A DNA stretch of 64,000 bases from Peribacillus simplex (GTDB lineage Bacteria; Bacillota; Bacilli; Bacillales; DSM-1321): assembly GCF_001578185.1 (NCBI RefSeq), contig NZ_CP011008.1:328001-392000 (forward strand), written 5' to 3'. A program made the translations under genes and the position numbers. This document shows, piece after piece, positions 45,501 through 53,672 of the stretch (position 1 is the stretch's first letter; each line of letters opens with the position of its first letter). A model generated the notes under the pieces. That model did not search any database and was not told the DNA's origin. It saw nothing but the letters and a program-made list of their open reading frames with translations.

Positions 45501-47021
45501 AGCCAGACAAATTATATCTATAACTGGATTGAGGATGGGAATGTTGGGATTTTTGGTTCTTCCGGATACGGCAAGTCAACCACCGTTTTGACCCTTCTCT
45601 TTAGTTTTGCAGATCAATTCACTCCTGAAGAACTGCATTATTACATTTTCGATTTCGGGAATAGCGCTTTACTGCCATTGCGCCAGCTGCCTCACACAGG
45701 GGATTACTTTCGATTCGATGAGTTAAGGAAAATTGAAAAATTCATGTTGTTCATGAAAGCGCAAATGGAAAGGCGTAAGCAGCTTTTTTCAGAAAGGGAG
45801 CTTAGTAACATAAAGCTTTATAACGCATTAGTGGAGGATAAATTGCCGATCATTTTTATCGTGGTCGACAATTTTGATTTAGTGAAGGATGAAATGCAGG
45901 ACCAGGAAGCACAGCTCATTCAGTTTGCACGTGATGGGCAATCACTTGGAATTTTCATGATTTTAACGGCAACGAGAATCAATGCCATTCGCCAGCCGTT
46001 AATGAATAGTCTTAAGACAAAGGTCGTCCATTACTTAATGGACAGTTCGGAACAATATTCTGTTCTGGGGAGGACCCTCTATGAAAATGAACCTGTTCCG
46101 GGAAGGGCGTTGGTGAAGAAGGACCAAACCTATCTCACGCAGGTTTATTTACCAGTCGATGGAGCGGATGATATAGCCGTTTTGGAAGAAATGAAACAGG
46201 CCGTGGCAGATCATAAGGTTAAATATAAGGAAATGGCCAAACCGTCGGCGATTCCGATGTTACCGGCACGTCTTGATTCCAGCAGCTTCAAGAGTTACTG
46301 CTCACAAGCCATTAAGAAGGATTCAATTCCAATCGGGCTGTCAGAGGAGAGCGTTACGCCTGTTTCCGTGGAGTTGAATTCCAATCCATTCTTGCTTGTC
46401 GTGGGACAGTCACGTAAAGGGAAAACGAATGTCCTTAAAGTGCTATTGGAATCGTTGCTTACACAGACAATTGGAGAAATTGGTTTGTTTGACGGAGTCG
46501 ATCGTGGACTATCTTCATATGCTTTCTTTGAGACTGTACGTTATGTGGAAACGAAAGATCAGATATCCGAATGGCTCGATCATATCACTGAAATCTTTGA
46601 AGCTCGTGAACGACAATATCTAGCGGCATTGGAAATGAAACCGATGAAGCAGCTGGAATTCCCATCCATCATATTTGTCATAGATAGCCTTTCAAGGATT
46701 CAACAAACGATCGACGGCAGGATTCAGGATAGGATCAGTGGCCTGATGAAACAGTACAGCCATTTAGGATTTAGTCTGATCGTCGCTGGAAATGCTAACG
46801 ACTTCACCAAGGGATATGATTCGTTGACAACTGAATTGAAACAAGTCAGACAGGCTGTTTTGCTTCTTAAAAAATCAGACCAAAGCTTGTATACGCTCTC
46901 CTATTCGAGAAAAGAAGAAGAAATTCAGCCTGGTTACGGATATTTTGTACTAAACGGTCAGGAAAGTAAAATCCAAATTCCTCTAAGTGAATATAGAAGG
47001 AGAGTGCAAGAGAGTGTCTGA
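42540..47021 (+). CDS. essC: YukBA/EssC, FtsK/SpoIIIE motor of type VII secretion
   Basis: 1493 residues, a single fused polypeptide as in Bacillus and Staphylococcus. Two N-terminal FHA-like domains (about 1-190), two membrane helices (about 235-285, WLILMPPLMMLLVMGVI...), then three tandem FtsK/SpoIIIE ATPase domains: Walker A GTTGSGKSE (~677), GSSGYGKST (~1007) and GQSRKGKTN (~1287). The first is the canonical active domain (Walker B LFLISDEFAEL); the third has a degenerate Walker B. The ATPase recognises WXG100 substrates and powers export. RBS GGAGGTGA. Its stop overlaps the next gene by 8 bases. Confidence 0.97.
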   Translation: MSLLWIYSKGTYQSYTIKDNHNGPITIGPSKQDTITVYSLPFEHGSIKLRKHDGLNEYEVFREGKKLGDVKPFQSFTFHEGEETVEIFYTAGELEESLYYIGNLKEITISAKEGATFRKEGPVPGNGFSFVLHKGQWLLIPKEKSRIFLNGEKVTKAAPVQNGDLICWPNMLLRLIEGDLLMIHSAESYETTLSKMKKPISEMKKSYPQYRRTPRMIYELPDEKVTISFPSQESEDNNRGLWLILMPPLMMLLVMGVITIVQPRGIFIIISIVMFTTTLVTSTVQYFKDKKKQKFRDEKRQRVYTRYLDQKREELQELSEKQKKVLFYHYPSFERMKHLTDSISDRIWERTLESEDALHFKIGTATVPSSYEVSANSNDMSNRDIDDLLEQSQELVDVYKNLDGLPLSIDLSSGSMGLVGKESIVKRELQQLIGQLSFFHSYHDVRFVAIFPEKDYQEWEWMKWLPHFQLPHAYAKGFIYNEQSRDQLLTSIYQLLRERDMDENKGKARFTPHFVFIVTDRNLIAEHVILEYLEGKTDDLGISTIFAADAKESLTENVHTLVKYINDREGEILIQQTKAVHTPFTLDAHTSEGNERYARTLRSLDHQKGMNNSIPETVSFLELLKAREVEELPISQNWRTNQSSKSLAVPIGLKGKTDRVELNLHEKAHGPHGLVAGTTGSGKSELLQTYILSLAVHYHPHEVAFLLIDYKGGGMAQPFRQIPHLLGVITNIEGSKNFSARALASINSELKKRQRMFDRYEVNHINDYTDLYKEGKADEPLPHLFLISDEFAELKNEEPDFIRELVSTARIGRSLGVHLILATQKPGGVIDNQIWSNARFKISLKVQDANDSKEILKNSDAANITVTGRGYLQVGNNEVYELFQSAWSGAPYLEDTVGSEDEVAFVTDLGLVQISNVSEQITNKRKEKISEIEAVADHIVKTQEEMKIKKLASPWLQPLQDRLSRNAETSLAMYQFHLGMKDEPELQSQTNYIYNWIEDGNVGIFGSSGYGKSTTVLTLLFSFADQFTPEELHYYIFDFGNSALLPLRQLPHTGDYFRFDELRKIEKFMLFMKAQMERRKQLFSERELSNIKLYNALVEDKLPIIFIVVDNFDLVKDEMQDQEAQLIQFARDGQSLGIFMILTATRINAIRQPLMNSLKTKVVHYLMDSSEQYSVLGRTLYENEPVPGRALVKKDQTYLTQVYLPVDGADDIAVLEEMKQAVADHKVKYKEMAKPSAIPMLPARLDSSSFKSYCSQAIKKDSIPIGLSEESVTPVSVELNSNPFLLVVGQSRKGKTNVLKVLLESLLTQTIGEIGLFDGVDRGLSSYAFFETVRYVETKDQISEWLDHITEIFEARERQYLAALEMKPMKQLEFPSIIFVIDSLSRIQQTIDGRIQDRISGLMKQYSHLGFSLIVAGNANDFTKGYDSLTTELKQVRQAVLLLKKSDQSLYTLSYSRKEEEIQPGYGYFVLNGQESKIQIPLSEYRRRVQESV

Positions 47022-49941
47022 AAAAATAAAACCGATGTTATTAATCGGTAAAATACTGGTGATCTTAGCGCTGCCCATCCTGTTTTTTTCTTATATTGGC
47101 CAAAATCCAATGAAAAAGACAGAAACGGCTTCTCGTGAAATCGCGATTGTCAATGAAGATAATGGCACTGAATTTAACAATAATCCCATATACGTGGGTT
47201 CAGAGCTAGTTACTACCTTGGACAAGGATTCTGAATATGAGTGGTTTGTGGTTAACAGAAGTACGGCGGAAAGTGGACTTGAAAATGAAAAGTATGATGC
47301 AGTTATATATTTCCCATCCGATTTTTCAGAGAATATTTATACGTTTGATGATGAGCAGCCTGTTAAGGCGGGAATTAAGTACAAGGTACAAACAAGTTTG
47401 AATGCAGAGAATATGGAGAAGGTACAAAAGGAATTAGAAAAGACAAAGAATAAAATGAATAAGCATATTTCAACACAGTATTGGAGTTACGTTTCCCAAT
47501 CAGTCGAGGACATCCGTAAGAAGTTCGATAATGTCCTTGCTAAAGAAATCGCTTTTCAAAACACAATGTATGAGTTTTATACTCCAAGCTCGGAAAGCCT
47601 TGCTGGGGAAATCAAACAACATAGGGACATGCTTGAAGGAGTCTTTGCCCAGATGAAGGATGCTGGGAAAACGGGTAATGAAATGATGGGTGAAATAGGG
47701 AACACTAAAGCCCAGATGGCTTCCTTTGTAAAGGATGTAGCCTCTTTTGAGGAATATCAAAAAGCTCAAAGTAACCTTTTTGAGAAAACCTCGGCCCAAA
47801 ATCAGCAGCTTATCATGGACAGTGTACAATCATATGACAAGGTGTTGAATGAGGGGAACCAATCTGTACCTGAGATTCAGCAAGGGATGAATACGAAATA
47901 CAGTCTAAATGACCAAGGCATTAATGGGAATGTTGAAGTCATGCAGCAGAAACTTGATTCTAGTAATAATGAATTGGAAGAGTTTTCAACAAACATGAAA
48001 GACAAACAAGTAGAACAAATTACGAAAATCACCCAAGATCAACAAAGCTCGATTGAACAATTCAAACAATCTGAAGAGGCGGGTCTTGAAAACCTTCAGT
48101 CTACCTTGCTTATGCAAAGAGGAAATCTTGCAAGCGGCTCTGGTGATGGGGGAATTATTGGTGACGGAACGACATCTATAGAAGATATTGAAACGGAAAC
48201 GGGTAAAGGTGAATCGGAGGCTGCTCCTTCAAAGAAGGACCCGATTGATGAACTGTCGCTACAGGGACTGCTGGATCAAATAAATGGCATCAACACGGCA
48301 CTTGAAAGTTTGGTGCCGGCAGAGGGGAGTGAAGGAACTGCTGAACAAATCAATATTCTTACAGCAGAACTCCAAACTGAAATCAATAATCTTAGCGGAA
48401 CGGTAAACGGCAGAACGGGAAATTATAATGAAGTGATAACGGAATTTAATACACTGGTAGATTCATATAATGATCTGCTTGCACAGTTTACGCAATTACA
48501 GACTGATTATAATGATCTTGGCACGAATTATAAGGATTTAGGTGATCAGTGGAAGAAGTCACAGGAAGATATTCAAAAATTACAGGATATCCAGAGTATG
48601 ACAATTGACGAGACCATCACAGAGATCAAGAATCTCGAACAGGCACTCCTTGAAAAAGTGGGGGGAGAAAGGCGGGCAATGTTGGTGAAGGCCTTTGAAA
48701 AACCTATCACTAACCGGGATTCAACTACCCTCCTTGCCTATTATGGTTCACTCTCATCTTATGGAGAATTGGCTCAAAGAGTCACGGAAGCAAATGTAGA
48801 AAAGGTTTTTGCAGCCAATATAAAAGAATTGGAAAACTTGAAAATTGGGGTTTCCGGAAATGTAGATGAAGAAGCAAAACTCGTCAAAGCAAGTTTGGCA
48901 GGAGTCAATGAAAACTTTCGGATGTTCTCCGACTCCATTATGGGTTATATGAAGGAATATGATGCAAACGTCGAATCAGGGCAGAAAGCAACTTTAGCTG
49001 AATTGGCGGCAATTACCGAACGGGCTCAAGGAGTATCTGCCAATTTATCAGATCATATGGGAGATCCTGAAATAGGGACGGAACCTCCAGTGAACCTTGA
49101 TGGTGAAATGTTTGTCTCACTTCAAGACAATACGGCAACAACTGTCGGCTTCATTTCCGCCCTTGTCAATTCTGTAGCGGAACGACAAGACACGGTTACG
49201 AAGGAAACGGCAGACCTGCAAGCGAAAGTGGGGTCCGTACAGGAAAGGGCCGATCAGCTTAATGATAATTGGTCCCAAAATGTAGACTCAACCGTAAAAA
49301 TCAAGACGGACGTATATAGTGTCTTGAACAACACTCTAGTCGATGATCAGCAGAACGGGTATGTGTATGAATATTTAGCGAATCCCGTTCAAATCAGCGG
49401 GGAAGTCCTTCATCAGGAAAAGGTCAATATCCCGCCAATTGTCATGTTGGTGATCATACTCATTTCTGGGTTATTGATCGGTTTCTTCCTGCATCATTAT
49501 GAAACCATGCCAATGATGGTCCATGCGGCTTTGTTTACCTTATTGAATCTGAGCGTAGGTTTAATAATCAGCATATATGGTTTGAAGATTTATCCACTGG
49601 GCGATATGCAGGAGATTAAATGGACCGTTTTCACTGTCCTGCTTTTATTCTTCTGTTCAGCGTTTACCCGGCTTGCCTTCTCAATTGGTCCGTTTGTCGG
49701 TTCTATCCTTGTGATTGGTTTAATCAGTTTCTTTACCATTCCATTATTGGATTTAATCATGCCTAATTTCAATGTCGATCACCCGGTTGCAGACGCATAC
49801 ATGTCCATTCAATTCGGTAATCAGTCGGCATTCATTCCGGCTATTATCATTTTGATTGTACTGACGCTTATCGGAACGGTCATTCCATATATAGTGAAGC
49901 GTCTTACAGAAAGAAGAGAAATGGCCCATGAAGTGGATTAA
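47014..49941 (+). CDS. esaA: YueB/EsaA, type VII secretion membrane protein
   Basis: 975 residues from GTG 47014 (GAAGGAGAG upstream, overlapping essC by 8 bases). One N-terminal helix (about 11-30), a very long extracellular helical/coiled-coil region (about 35-790), then five or six C-terminal membrane helices. This is the EsaA/YhgE-Pip topology. In B. subtilis YueB is also the receptor of phage SPP1; the extracellular stalk is the exposed part. It is somewhat shorter than B. subtilis YueB (1076 aa), and the stalk is where the family varies. Essential component of the secretion apparatus. Confidence 0.93.
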   Translation: MSEKIKPMLLIGKILVILALPILFFSYIGQNPMKKTETASREIAIVNEDNGTEFNNNPIYVGSELVTTLDKDSEYEWFVVNRSTAESGLENEKYDAVIYFPSDFSENIYTFDDEQPVKAGIKYKVQTSLNAENMEKVQKELEKTKNKMNKHISTQYWSYVSQSVEDIRKKFDNVLAKEIAFQNTMYEFYTPSSESLAGEIKQHRDMLEGVFAQMKDAGKTGNEMMGEIGNTKAQMASFVKDVASFEEYQKAQSNLFEKTSAQNQQLIMDSVQSYDKVLNEGNQSVPEIQQGMNTKYSLNDQGINGNVEVMQQKLDSSNNELEEFSTNMKDKQVEQITKITQDQQSSIEQFKQSEEAGLENLQSTLLMQRGNLASGSGDGGIIGDGTTSIEDIETETGKGESEAAPSKKDPIDELSLQGLLDQINGINTALESLVPAEGSEGTAEQINILTAELQTEINNLSGTVNGRTGNYNEVITEFNTLVDSYNDLLAQFTQLQTDYNDLGTNYKDLGDQWKKSQEDIQKLQDIQSMTIDETITEIKNLEQALLEKVGGERRAMLVKAFEKPITNRDSTTLLAYYGSLSSYGELAQRVTEANVEKVFAANIKELENLKIGVSGNVDEEAKLVKASLAGVNENFRMFSDSIMGYMKEYDANVESGQKATLAELAAITERAQGVSANLSDHMGDPEIGTEPPVNLDGEMFVSLQDNTATTVGFISALVNSVAERQDTVTKETADLQAKVGSVQERADQLNDNWSQNVDSTVKIKTDVYSVLNNTLVDDQQNGYVYEYLANPVQISGEVLHQEKVNIPPIVMLVIILISGLLIGFFLHHYETMPMMVHAALFTLLNLSVGLIISIYGLKIYPLGDMQEIKWTVFTVLLLFFCSAFTRLAFSIGPFVGSILVIGLISFFTIPLLDLIMPNFNVDHPVADAYMSIQFGNQSAFIPAIIILIVLTLIGTVIPYIVKRLTERREMAHEVD

Positions 49942-50410
49942 ATACGTAATGGCAGTCTTATTCTTCATGTTCTTTAGCCATACACCGCATGGCGGGGCAG
50001 AAGAGGAACCCATGGTGGAGCCCAATGAATATCAAGAAAATGATATTGATATTCAAACGGAATATTTCCATGAGGAAGGATTGTTGGAGCAGAAGCGGAG
50101 ATTGCCTGAAGAACAAAAGGACCTTACTTTTGAAAGAGGGAAATATGATGTCATGGATTCGGTGAAGGATTCACTGTTTCTTTCTCCGGTAACGAAGAAT
50201 CAAAATAATACCATCGCTTCAAAATCAGAACAGCTTGGATTATTCTCGGAAGTCAGCATTCGAACGAGAAGCGAAGAAGAAACAGAGCCTTCCCTTAATT
50301 TTGACCTGACGATATTGCTCGGCATCGTTTTGGCACTTTCTGTTGTTTGTTTGTTTTTTATCCTTATCCCGAAAATGGGTAAGTTTAATGGAGAGGTTAA
50401 ACGAAAATGA
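49928..50410 (+). CDS. essA: YueC/EssA, type VII secretion protein
   Basis: 160 residues. A signal-like N-terminal helix (1-24), a hydrophilic extracellular stretch (25-128) and a C-terminal membrane helix (about 129-150) followed by basic residues. This matches EssA/YueC in size, layout and position at the end of the locus. The start overlaps the esaA end by 14 bases. Immediately followed by a strong terminator, so it closes the operon. No toxin or LXG effector gene follows in this window. Confidence 0.88.
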   Translation: MKWIKYVMAVLFFMFFSHTPHGGAEEEPMVEPNEYQENDIDIQTEYFHEEGLLEQKRRLPEEQKDLTFERGKYDVMDSVKDSLFLSPVTKNQNNTIASKSEQLGLFSEVSIRTRSEEETEPSLNFDLTILLGIVLALSVVCLFFILIPKMGKFNGEVKRK

Positions 50411-50456
50411 AAACAGCCCGAGTCCTGACTAATGTCAGGACTCGGGCTGTTTTTGC
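50411..50456. terminator. Bidirectional terminator after the type VII locus
   Basis: 19-base perfect stem (50411-50429 with 50434-50452), TAAT loop, TTTTTG on +. On the minus strand the same stem is preceded by the 27-aa gene and followed by TTTTC, so both directions are served. Confidence 0.92.
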
Positions 50457-50539
50457 TACATATCCGTAATGGTTTTAATAAGCCCTAAAAGAAGGGCGGC
50501 TGCGAAGATCAAAATGAAGAATTTTTTATACATGTTCAT
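50456..50539 (-). CDS. Tiny membrane protein (27 aa)
   Basis: ATG 50539 with AAGAGGAACT upstream opens 27 codons encoding one hydrophobic helix (about 6-20, FFILIFAAALLLGLI) with two N-terminal lysines. It lies immediately before the shared strong terminator, so it has a complete transcription unit on the minus strand. Sub-30-residue membrane proteins are common in Bacillus; this one is of unknown function. Confidence 0.45.
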   Translation of the reverse strand: MNMYKKFFILIFAAALLLGLIKTITDM

Positions 50540-50689
50540 CAGTTCCTCTTATATCTTATGAGTGGATTGCATTTATTTTAGCATAAACAAGAAAGAAAGG
50601 AAGTTGGTGCATTTTTAATTCCTTAAGATAAATAGATCATGTGAGGGTAGATTTATTGCCTAATGACCGGAGTATCCTTTCTTTCTGAG

Positions 50690-51012
50690 TTATTTGACCA
50701 GGTCGGGATAAGCGGTTTTTGCTCCGGGTTCAGCAGCTTCCCCGATCCTTGGTCCAGGACGGGATATGATATTTCATCAAGTAAATGGGTGTCATCATTT
50801 TTCACGGCCCTCCTGGTGTATGGATTTCCGGAGCAGGACTAATTTCAAATTATGTTTGTTCCTTTTCATTTAAAGTTTCCGCTTTTTCCTCGACACTTGC
50901 AATTTGGATTTGATATCCTTCACTAATTTACCCCCTTCCTCGGTAACGCCCATGACTTTTGCGATCTGCCCGATATCTCCATACACATCATCGTAGTTGG
51001 GTGAATGACCTC
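50690..51012 (-). pseudogene. Degraded BtuF/YvrC-like cobalamin-binding protein gene
   Basis: Three fragments in different frames recall a type III ABC substrate-binding protein. The first (NYDDVYGDIGQIAKVMGVTEEGGKLVKDIKSKL) matches the inter-lobe helix region; the second continues EKAETLNEKEQT and then FEISPAPEIHTPGG after a stop; the third is the C-terminal ISRPGPRIGEAAE...AYPDLVK ending at 50690. The signal peptide, N-terminal lobe and the region between segments two and three are deleted. A cobalamin riboswitch sits directly upstream, confirming the original function in B12 or corrinoid uptake. Confidence 0.75.
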
Positions 51013-51029
51013 CGTATCGCTTTTTGCAG

Positions 51030-51063
51030 CAAAACAAAAAGCCGACCAAGAGGTTTGGCCGGC
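51030..51063 (-). terminator. Expression-platform terminator of the cobalamin riboswitch
   Basis: Minus-strand stem GCCGGCCAA/TTGGTCGGC (51063-51055 with 51049-51041, one G-U), then TTTTTGTTTT. Lies 85 bases downstream of the aptamer's B12 box. Confidence 0.75.
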
Positions 51064-51147
51064 ATCGGGCATCTATGTATCTGTAGTAGAAAAAAGGTGA
51101 AGGAGCCGTAGATCTCCTATCTTCCGAAGAGCATAATACGATAAAAA

Positions 51148-51350
51148 AAGGCAGGTCTCCTGGCTCGTGCGTCATTTTACTCTAAGAACCTTCCCGTTTG
51201 GGCTATGTGGCCGGCAATCGGCGTGTGATTACATCCTCGAATATGTGGTACGCATCTTATATCAGTAGCACTTACAGTTGCGGAAACAGCTTCGGTTTTA
51301 AACCGAATTCCCTAATAAGCTGACAAGGCAGCACCTATTAGCAACAGTTT
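51148..51350 (-). promoter_or_regulatory. Cobalamin riboswitch
   Basis: The minus strand contains the B12 box AGCCAGGAGACCTGCC (51165-51150) and the upstream core GGGAATTCGGTTTAAAACCGAAGCTGTTTCCGCAACTGTAA-type elements (51310-51270). These match the cobalamin aptamer family (adenosylcobalamin-sensing leader, usually repressing B12 uptake or synthesis genes by early termination). The gene it once controlled is broken. Confidence 0.9.
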
Positions 51351-51522
51351 GCCATACCTTATTCATTAAGCGGTATTAATATATTTAGAGAAATTCGTTT
51401 ATGGATTACTGAATATCTAGTAAACTTACAATGTAAGGTTTAATTGGATCTTAATGTAAACAGCGTGTTGGCATTGATATAGAAAAGATATGAAATGAAA
51501 GGGAAATCTCAGGAGGTAGAGA

Positions 51523-52479
51523 ATGAGTTATAAGCAGGTCAATCAGAAACTTGAAATGGTTCTGGGTAATATCGAAAAGGTGATTGTCGGAAAACGGGAT
51601 ATAGCAGAACTAAGCATCGTGGCACTTCTTTCCGGTGGACATGTCTTATTGGAGGATGTTCCGGGTGTGGGAAAGACAGTCATGGTAAGGGCGCTGGCAA
51701 AATCAATTGGTGCAAGCTTTAAGCGTATACAATTCACGCCTGATTTACTGCCTTCTGATGTAACGGGTGTTTCAATCTTTAATCCTAAGGAACAAGAATT
51801 CGTTTTTAGGCCAGGACCGATAATGGGCCATATTATTTTAGCCGATGAAATTAACCGGACCTCGCCTAAAACGCAGTCTGCCTTGCTTGAAGCCATGGAA
51901 GAGGCAAGTGTGACGATTGATGGTATCACAAGAGGATTGGATAAGCCCTTTTTCGTAATGGCGACACAAAACCCCAGTGAGTATGAGGGAACATATCCGC
52001 TTCCAGAGGCTCAATTGGATAGATTCCTATTAAAAATGAACATTGGCTATCCAGATGTGGAAGAAGAGATAGAGGTACTTCATAGGGCTCAATATATGGC
52101 ACCGCTTGAAGAGCTGGAATCCGTCATCACCATAGTTGAATTGATATCATTACAGGCAGAGGTAAAAGCGGTGATAGTGGATGATACAATAAAACGTTAT
52201 ATTGTTGAATTGGCGAATCAAACCCGTACGCATGAAGGGGTTTATTTAGGGGTAAGCCCGCGTGGATCGATAGCGTTGATGAAGGCAGCCCAAGCATACG
52301 CTTTGATCCAGGGCAGGGACTATGTTTTACCGGACGATGTTCAATATTTAGTTCCATTCGTATTCTCCCACCGGCTTATTTTGAAACCCGAAGCGGATTA
52401 TGATGGATTCGATACCGGGATGGTGATACATGAAATTGTCGCGATGACTCAAGTGCCTGTAAAGCGGGTTGTGACTTAA
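51523..52479 (+). CDS. MoxR family AAA+ ATPase (YeaC-like)
   Basis: 318 residues. Walker A is VPGVGKT (46-52), Walker B IILADEINR, sensor 1 ATQNPSEYEG, followed by a lid domain ending SHRLILKPEAD. MoxR ATPases act as chaperones that mature or insert metal into partner proteins, usually with a DUF58/VWA partner. RBS AGGAGG with ATG. It starts a three-gene chain with 1- and 4-base overlaps to the DUF58 and transglutaminase genes. The order MoxR-DUF58-transglutaminase-guaA-pbuG equals yeaC-yeaD-yebA-guaA-pbuG of B. subtilis. Confidence 0.93.
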   Translation: MSYKQVNQKLEMVLGNIEKVIVGKRDIAELSIVALLSGGHVLLEDVPGVGKTVMVRALAKSIGASFKRIQFTPDLLPSDVTGVSIFNPKEQEFVFRPGPIMGHIILADEINRTSPKTQSALLEAMEEASVTIDGITRGLDKPFFVMATQNPSEYEGTYPLPEAQLDRFLLKMNIGYPDVEEEIEVLHRAQYMAPLEELESVITIVELISLQAEVKAVIVDDTIKRYIVELANQTRTHEGVYLGVSPRGSIALMKAAQAYALIQGRDYVLPDDVQYLVPFVFSHRLILKPEADYDGFDTGMVIHEIVAMTQVPVKRVVT

Positions 52480-53672
52480 TGGGCAAATTCATCAGCATTT
52501 CAAGGGGAAATATGAGTGTGATCGGACTGGTATCACTCATGGTCGTTACCTTTTGCTTTGCAATGTTTCAAGGTGGTTTTGTCAGTTGGTTTATTTTTTA
52601 TTCGTTTTTGCCATTTTCTACTTACGCTGCGATCCTGCTGTTTTATCCGCTGCATGCCTTTACCGTTGAGAGAAAGAGCAATAAACGGGAATGCTATCCA
52701 GGCGATTCTGTTGAAATAGTCTTGACATTTACCCGTAAAAACCTAATGCCCCTATTATTTATGTTGGTGGAGGAGGAATTGCCTCAGAGGATGGAAGATA
52801 GCGGATTCCAAAGGAAAATAATGATCTTTCCCGGGTTCAAGCGTACCTTCAGTATGTCATATACATTGGAAAACTTGCCCCGCGGAGAACATTCGTTTCA
52901 ATCGATCCGCTTCAGGATAGGGGATTTTTTCGGGCTCTTTGAAAAGGAGGCGATATATAGCTCACCTTTGAAAATAACTGTTTTCCCTCCATATCATGAG
53001 CTTGCCTACAGTGATCTTGATCGAGTGTTCAATCAGGGGGCGGTGGGTTCAACAAAGAAAACACAACGGGAACATTCAGTGGTCTCCGGGGTAAGGAAGT
53101 ATCAGCCAGGCGATCAATTGTCATGGATTAACTGGAAGGCGACGGCTAGAACGAGTGAAATCATGACGAAGGAATTCGAAGTGCAGAAAAACCGGGATTT
53201 ATTCATCGTGCTTGATAATAAGCCTTCGGATTTATTAGAAGAATCCATTGTAATGACGGCTTCCATCGCACATGCCATGTTAAAAAAAGGCATGGAGATC
53301 GGGTATGCAAGTATGGGATCGAGGGTAATTATACCGACAGGAGCAGGCAATAACCATAGACGAAAGATTTTTTACCGACTTGCTAAAGAAGAACCAAGTG
53401 AGGTAAACGCATTGGACGAAAAGATATGGAAGGGGATCCTTCCGGCAAACGCTGCTGTGATATTCATTGTTTCAGACTTAACCTTAGAAAAGGTGGACAT
53501 GTTGAGTGCTTCCCTTGCTAATAATGGATTGATGTTATGTGTGAAGAAACCGGAAGATCTTACTGATGAGGAAAAAATGTCAAGATCTACAGCAGTCTCG
53601 AGGGGGATAAAGGTTAGCTTTTTTGAACATGGCCAACTAAAATGTGATTTATCAGAGGTGATGGCGGAATGA
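52479..53672 (+). CDS. DUF58 domain protein (YeaD-like)
   Basis: 397 residues. Two N-terminal membrane helices (about 12-65) precede an immunoglobulin-like segment and a DUF58 domain (about 185-270) with the signature REHSVVSGVRKYQPGDQLSWINWKATARTSEIMTKEFE. This domain relates to von Willebrand factor A proteins and partners with MoxR ATPases. It overlaps the MoxR stop by one base (TAATG) and the next gene by four (ATGA), so all three are co-translated. Probable role: membrane-associated quality control or envelope assembly; no specific substrate known. Confidence 0.9.
   Translation: MGKFISISRGNMSVIGLVSLMVVTFCFAMFQGGFVSWFIFYSFLPFSTYAAILLFYPLHAFTVERKSNKRECYPGDSVEIVLTFTRKNLMPLLFMLVEEELPQRMEDSGFQRKIMIFPGFKRTFSMSYTLENLPRGEHSFQSIRFRIGDFFGLFEKEAIYSSPLKITVFPPYHELAYSDLDRVFNQGAVGSTKKTQREHSVVSGVRKYQPGDQLSWINWKATARTSEIMTKEFEVQKNRDLFIVLDNKPSDLLEESIVMTASIAHAMLKKGMEIGYASMGSRVIIPTGAGNNHRRKIFYRLAKEEPSEVNALDEKIWKGILPANAAVIFIVSDLTLEKVDMLSASLANNGLMLCVKKPEDLTDEEKMSRSTAVSRGIKVSFFEHGQLKCDLSEVMAE

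Noticed and set aside
50870..51175. Apparent 101-aa minus-strand protein
   Set aside because: It reads through the cobalamin riboswitch terminator into a BtuF fragment; the first half is RNA-derived and not a protein.
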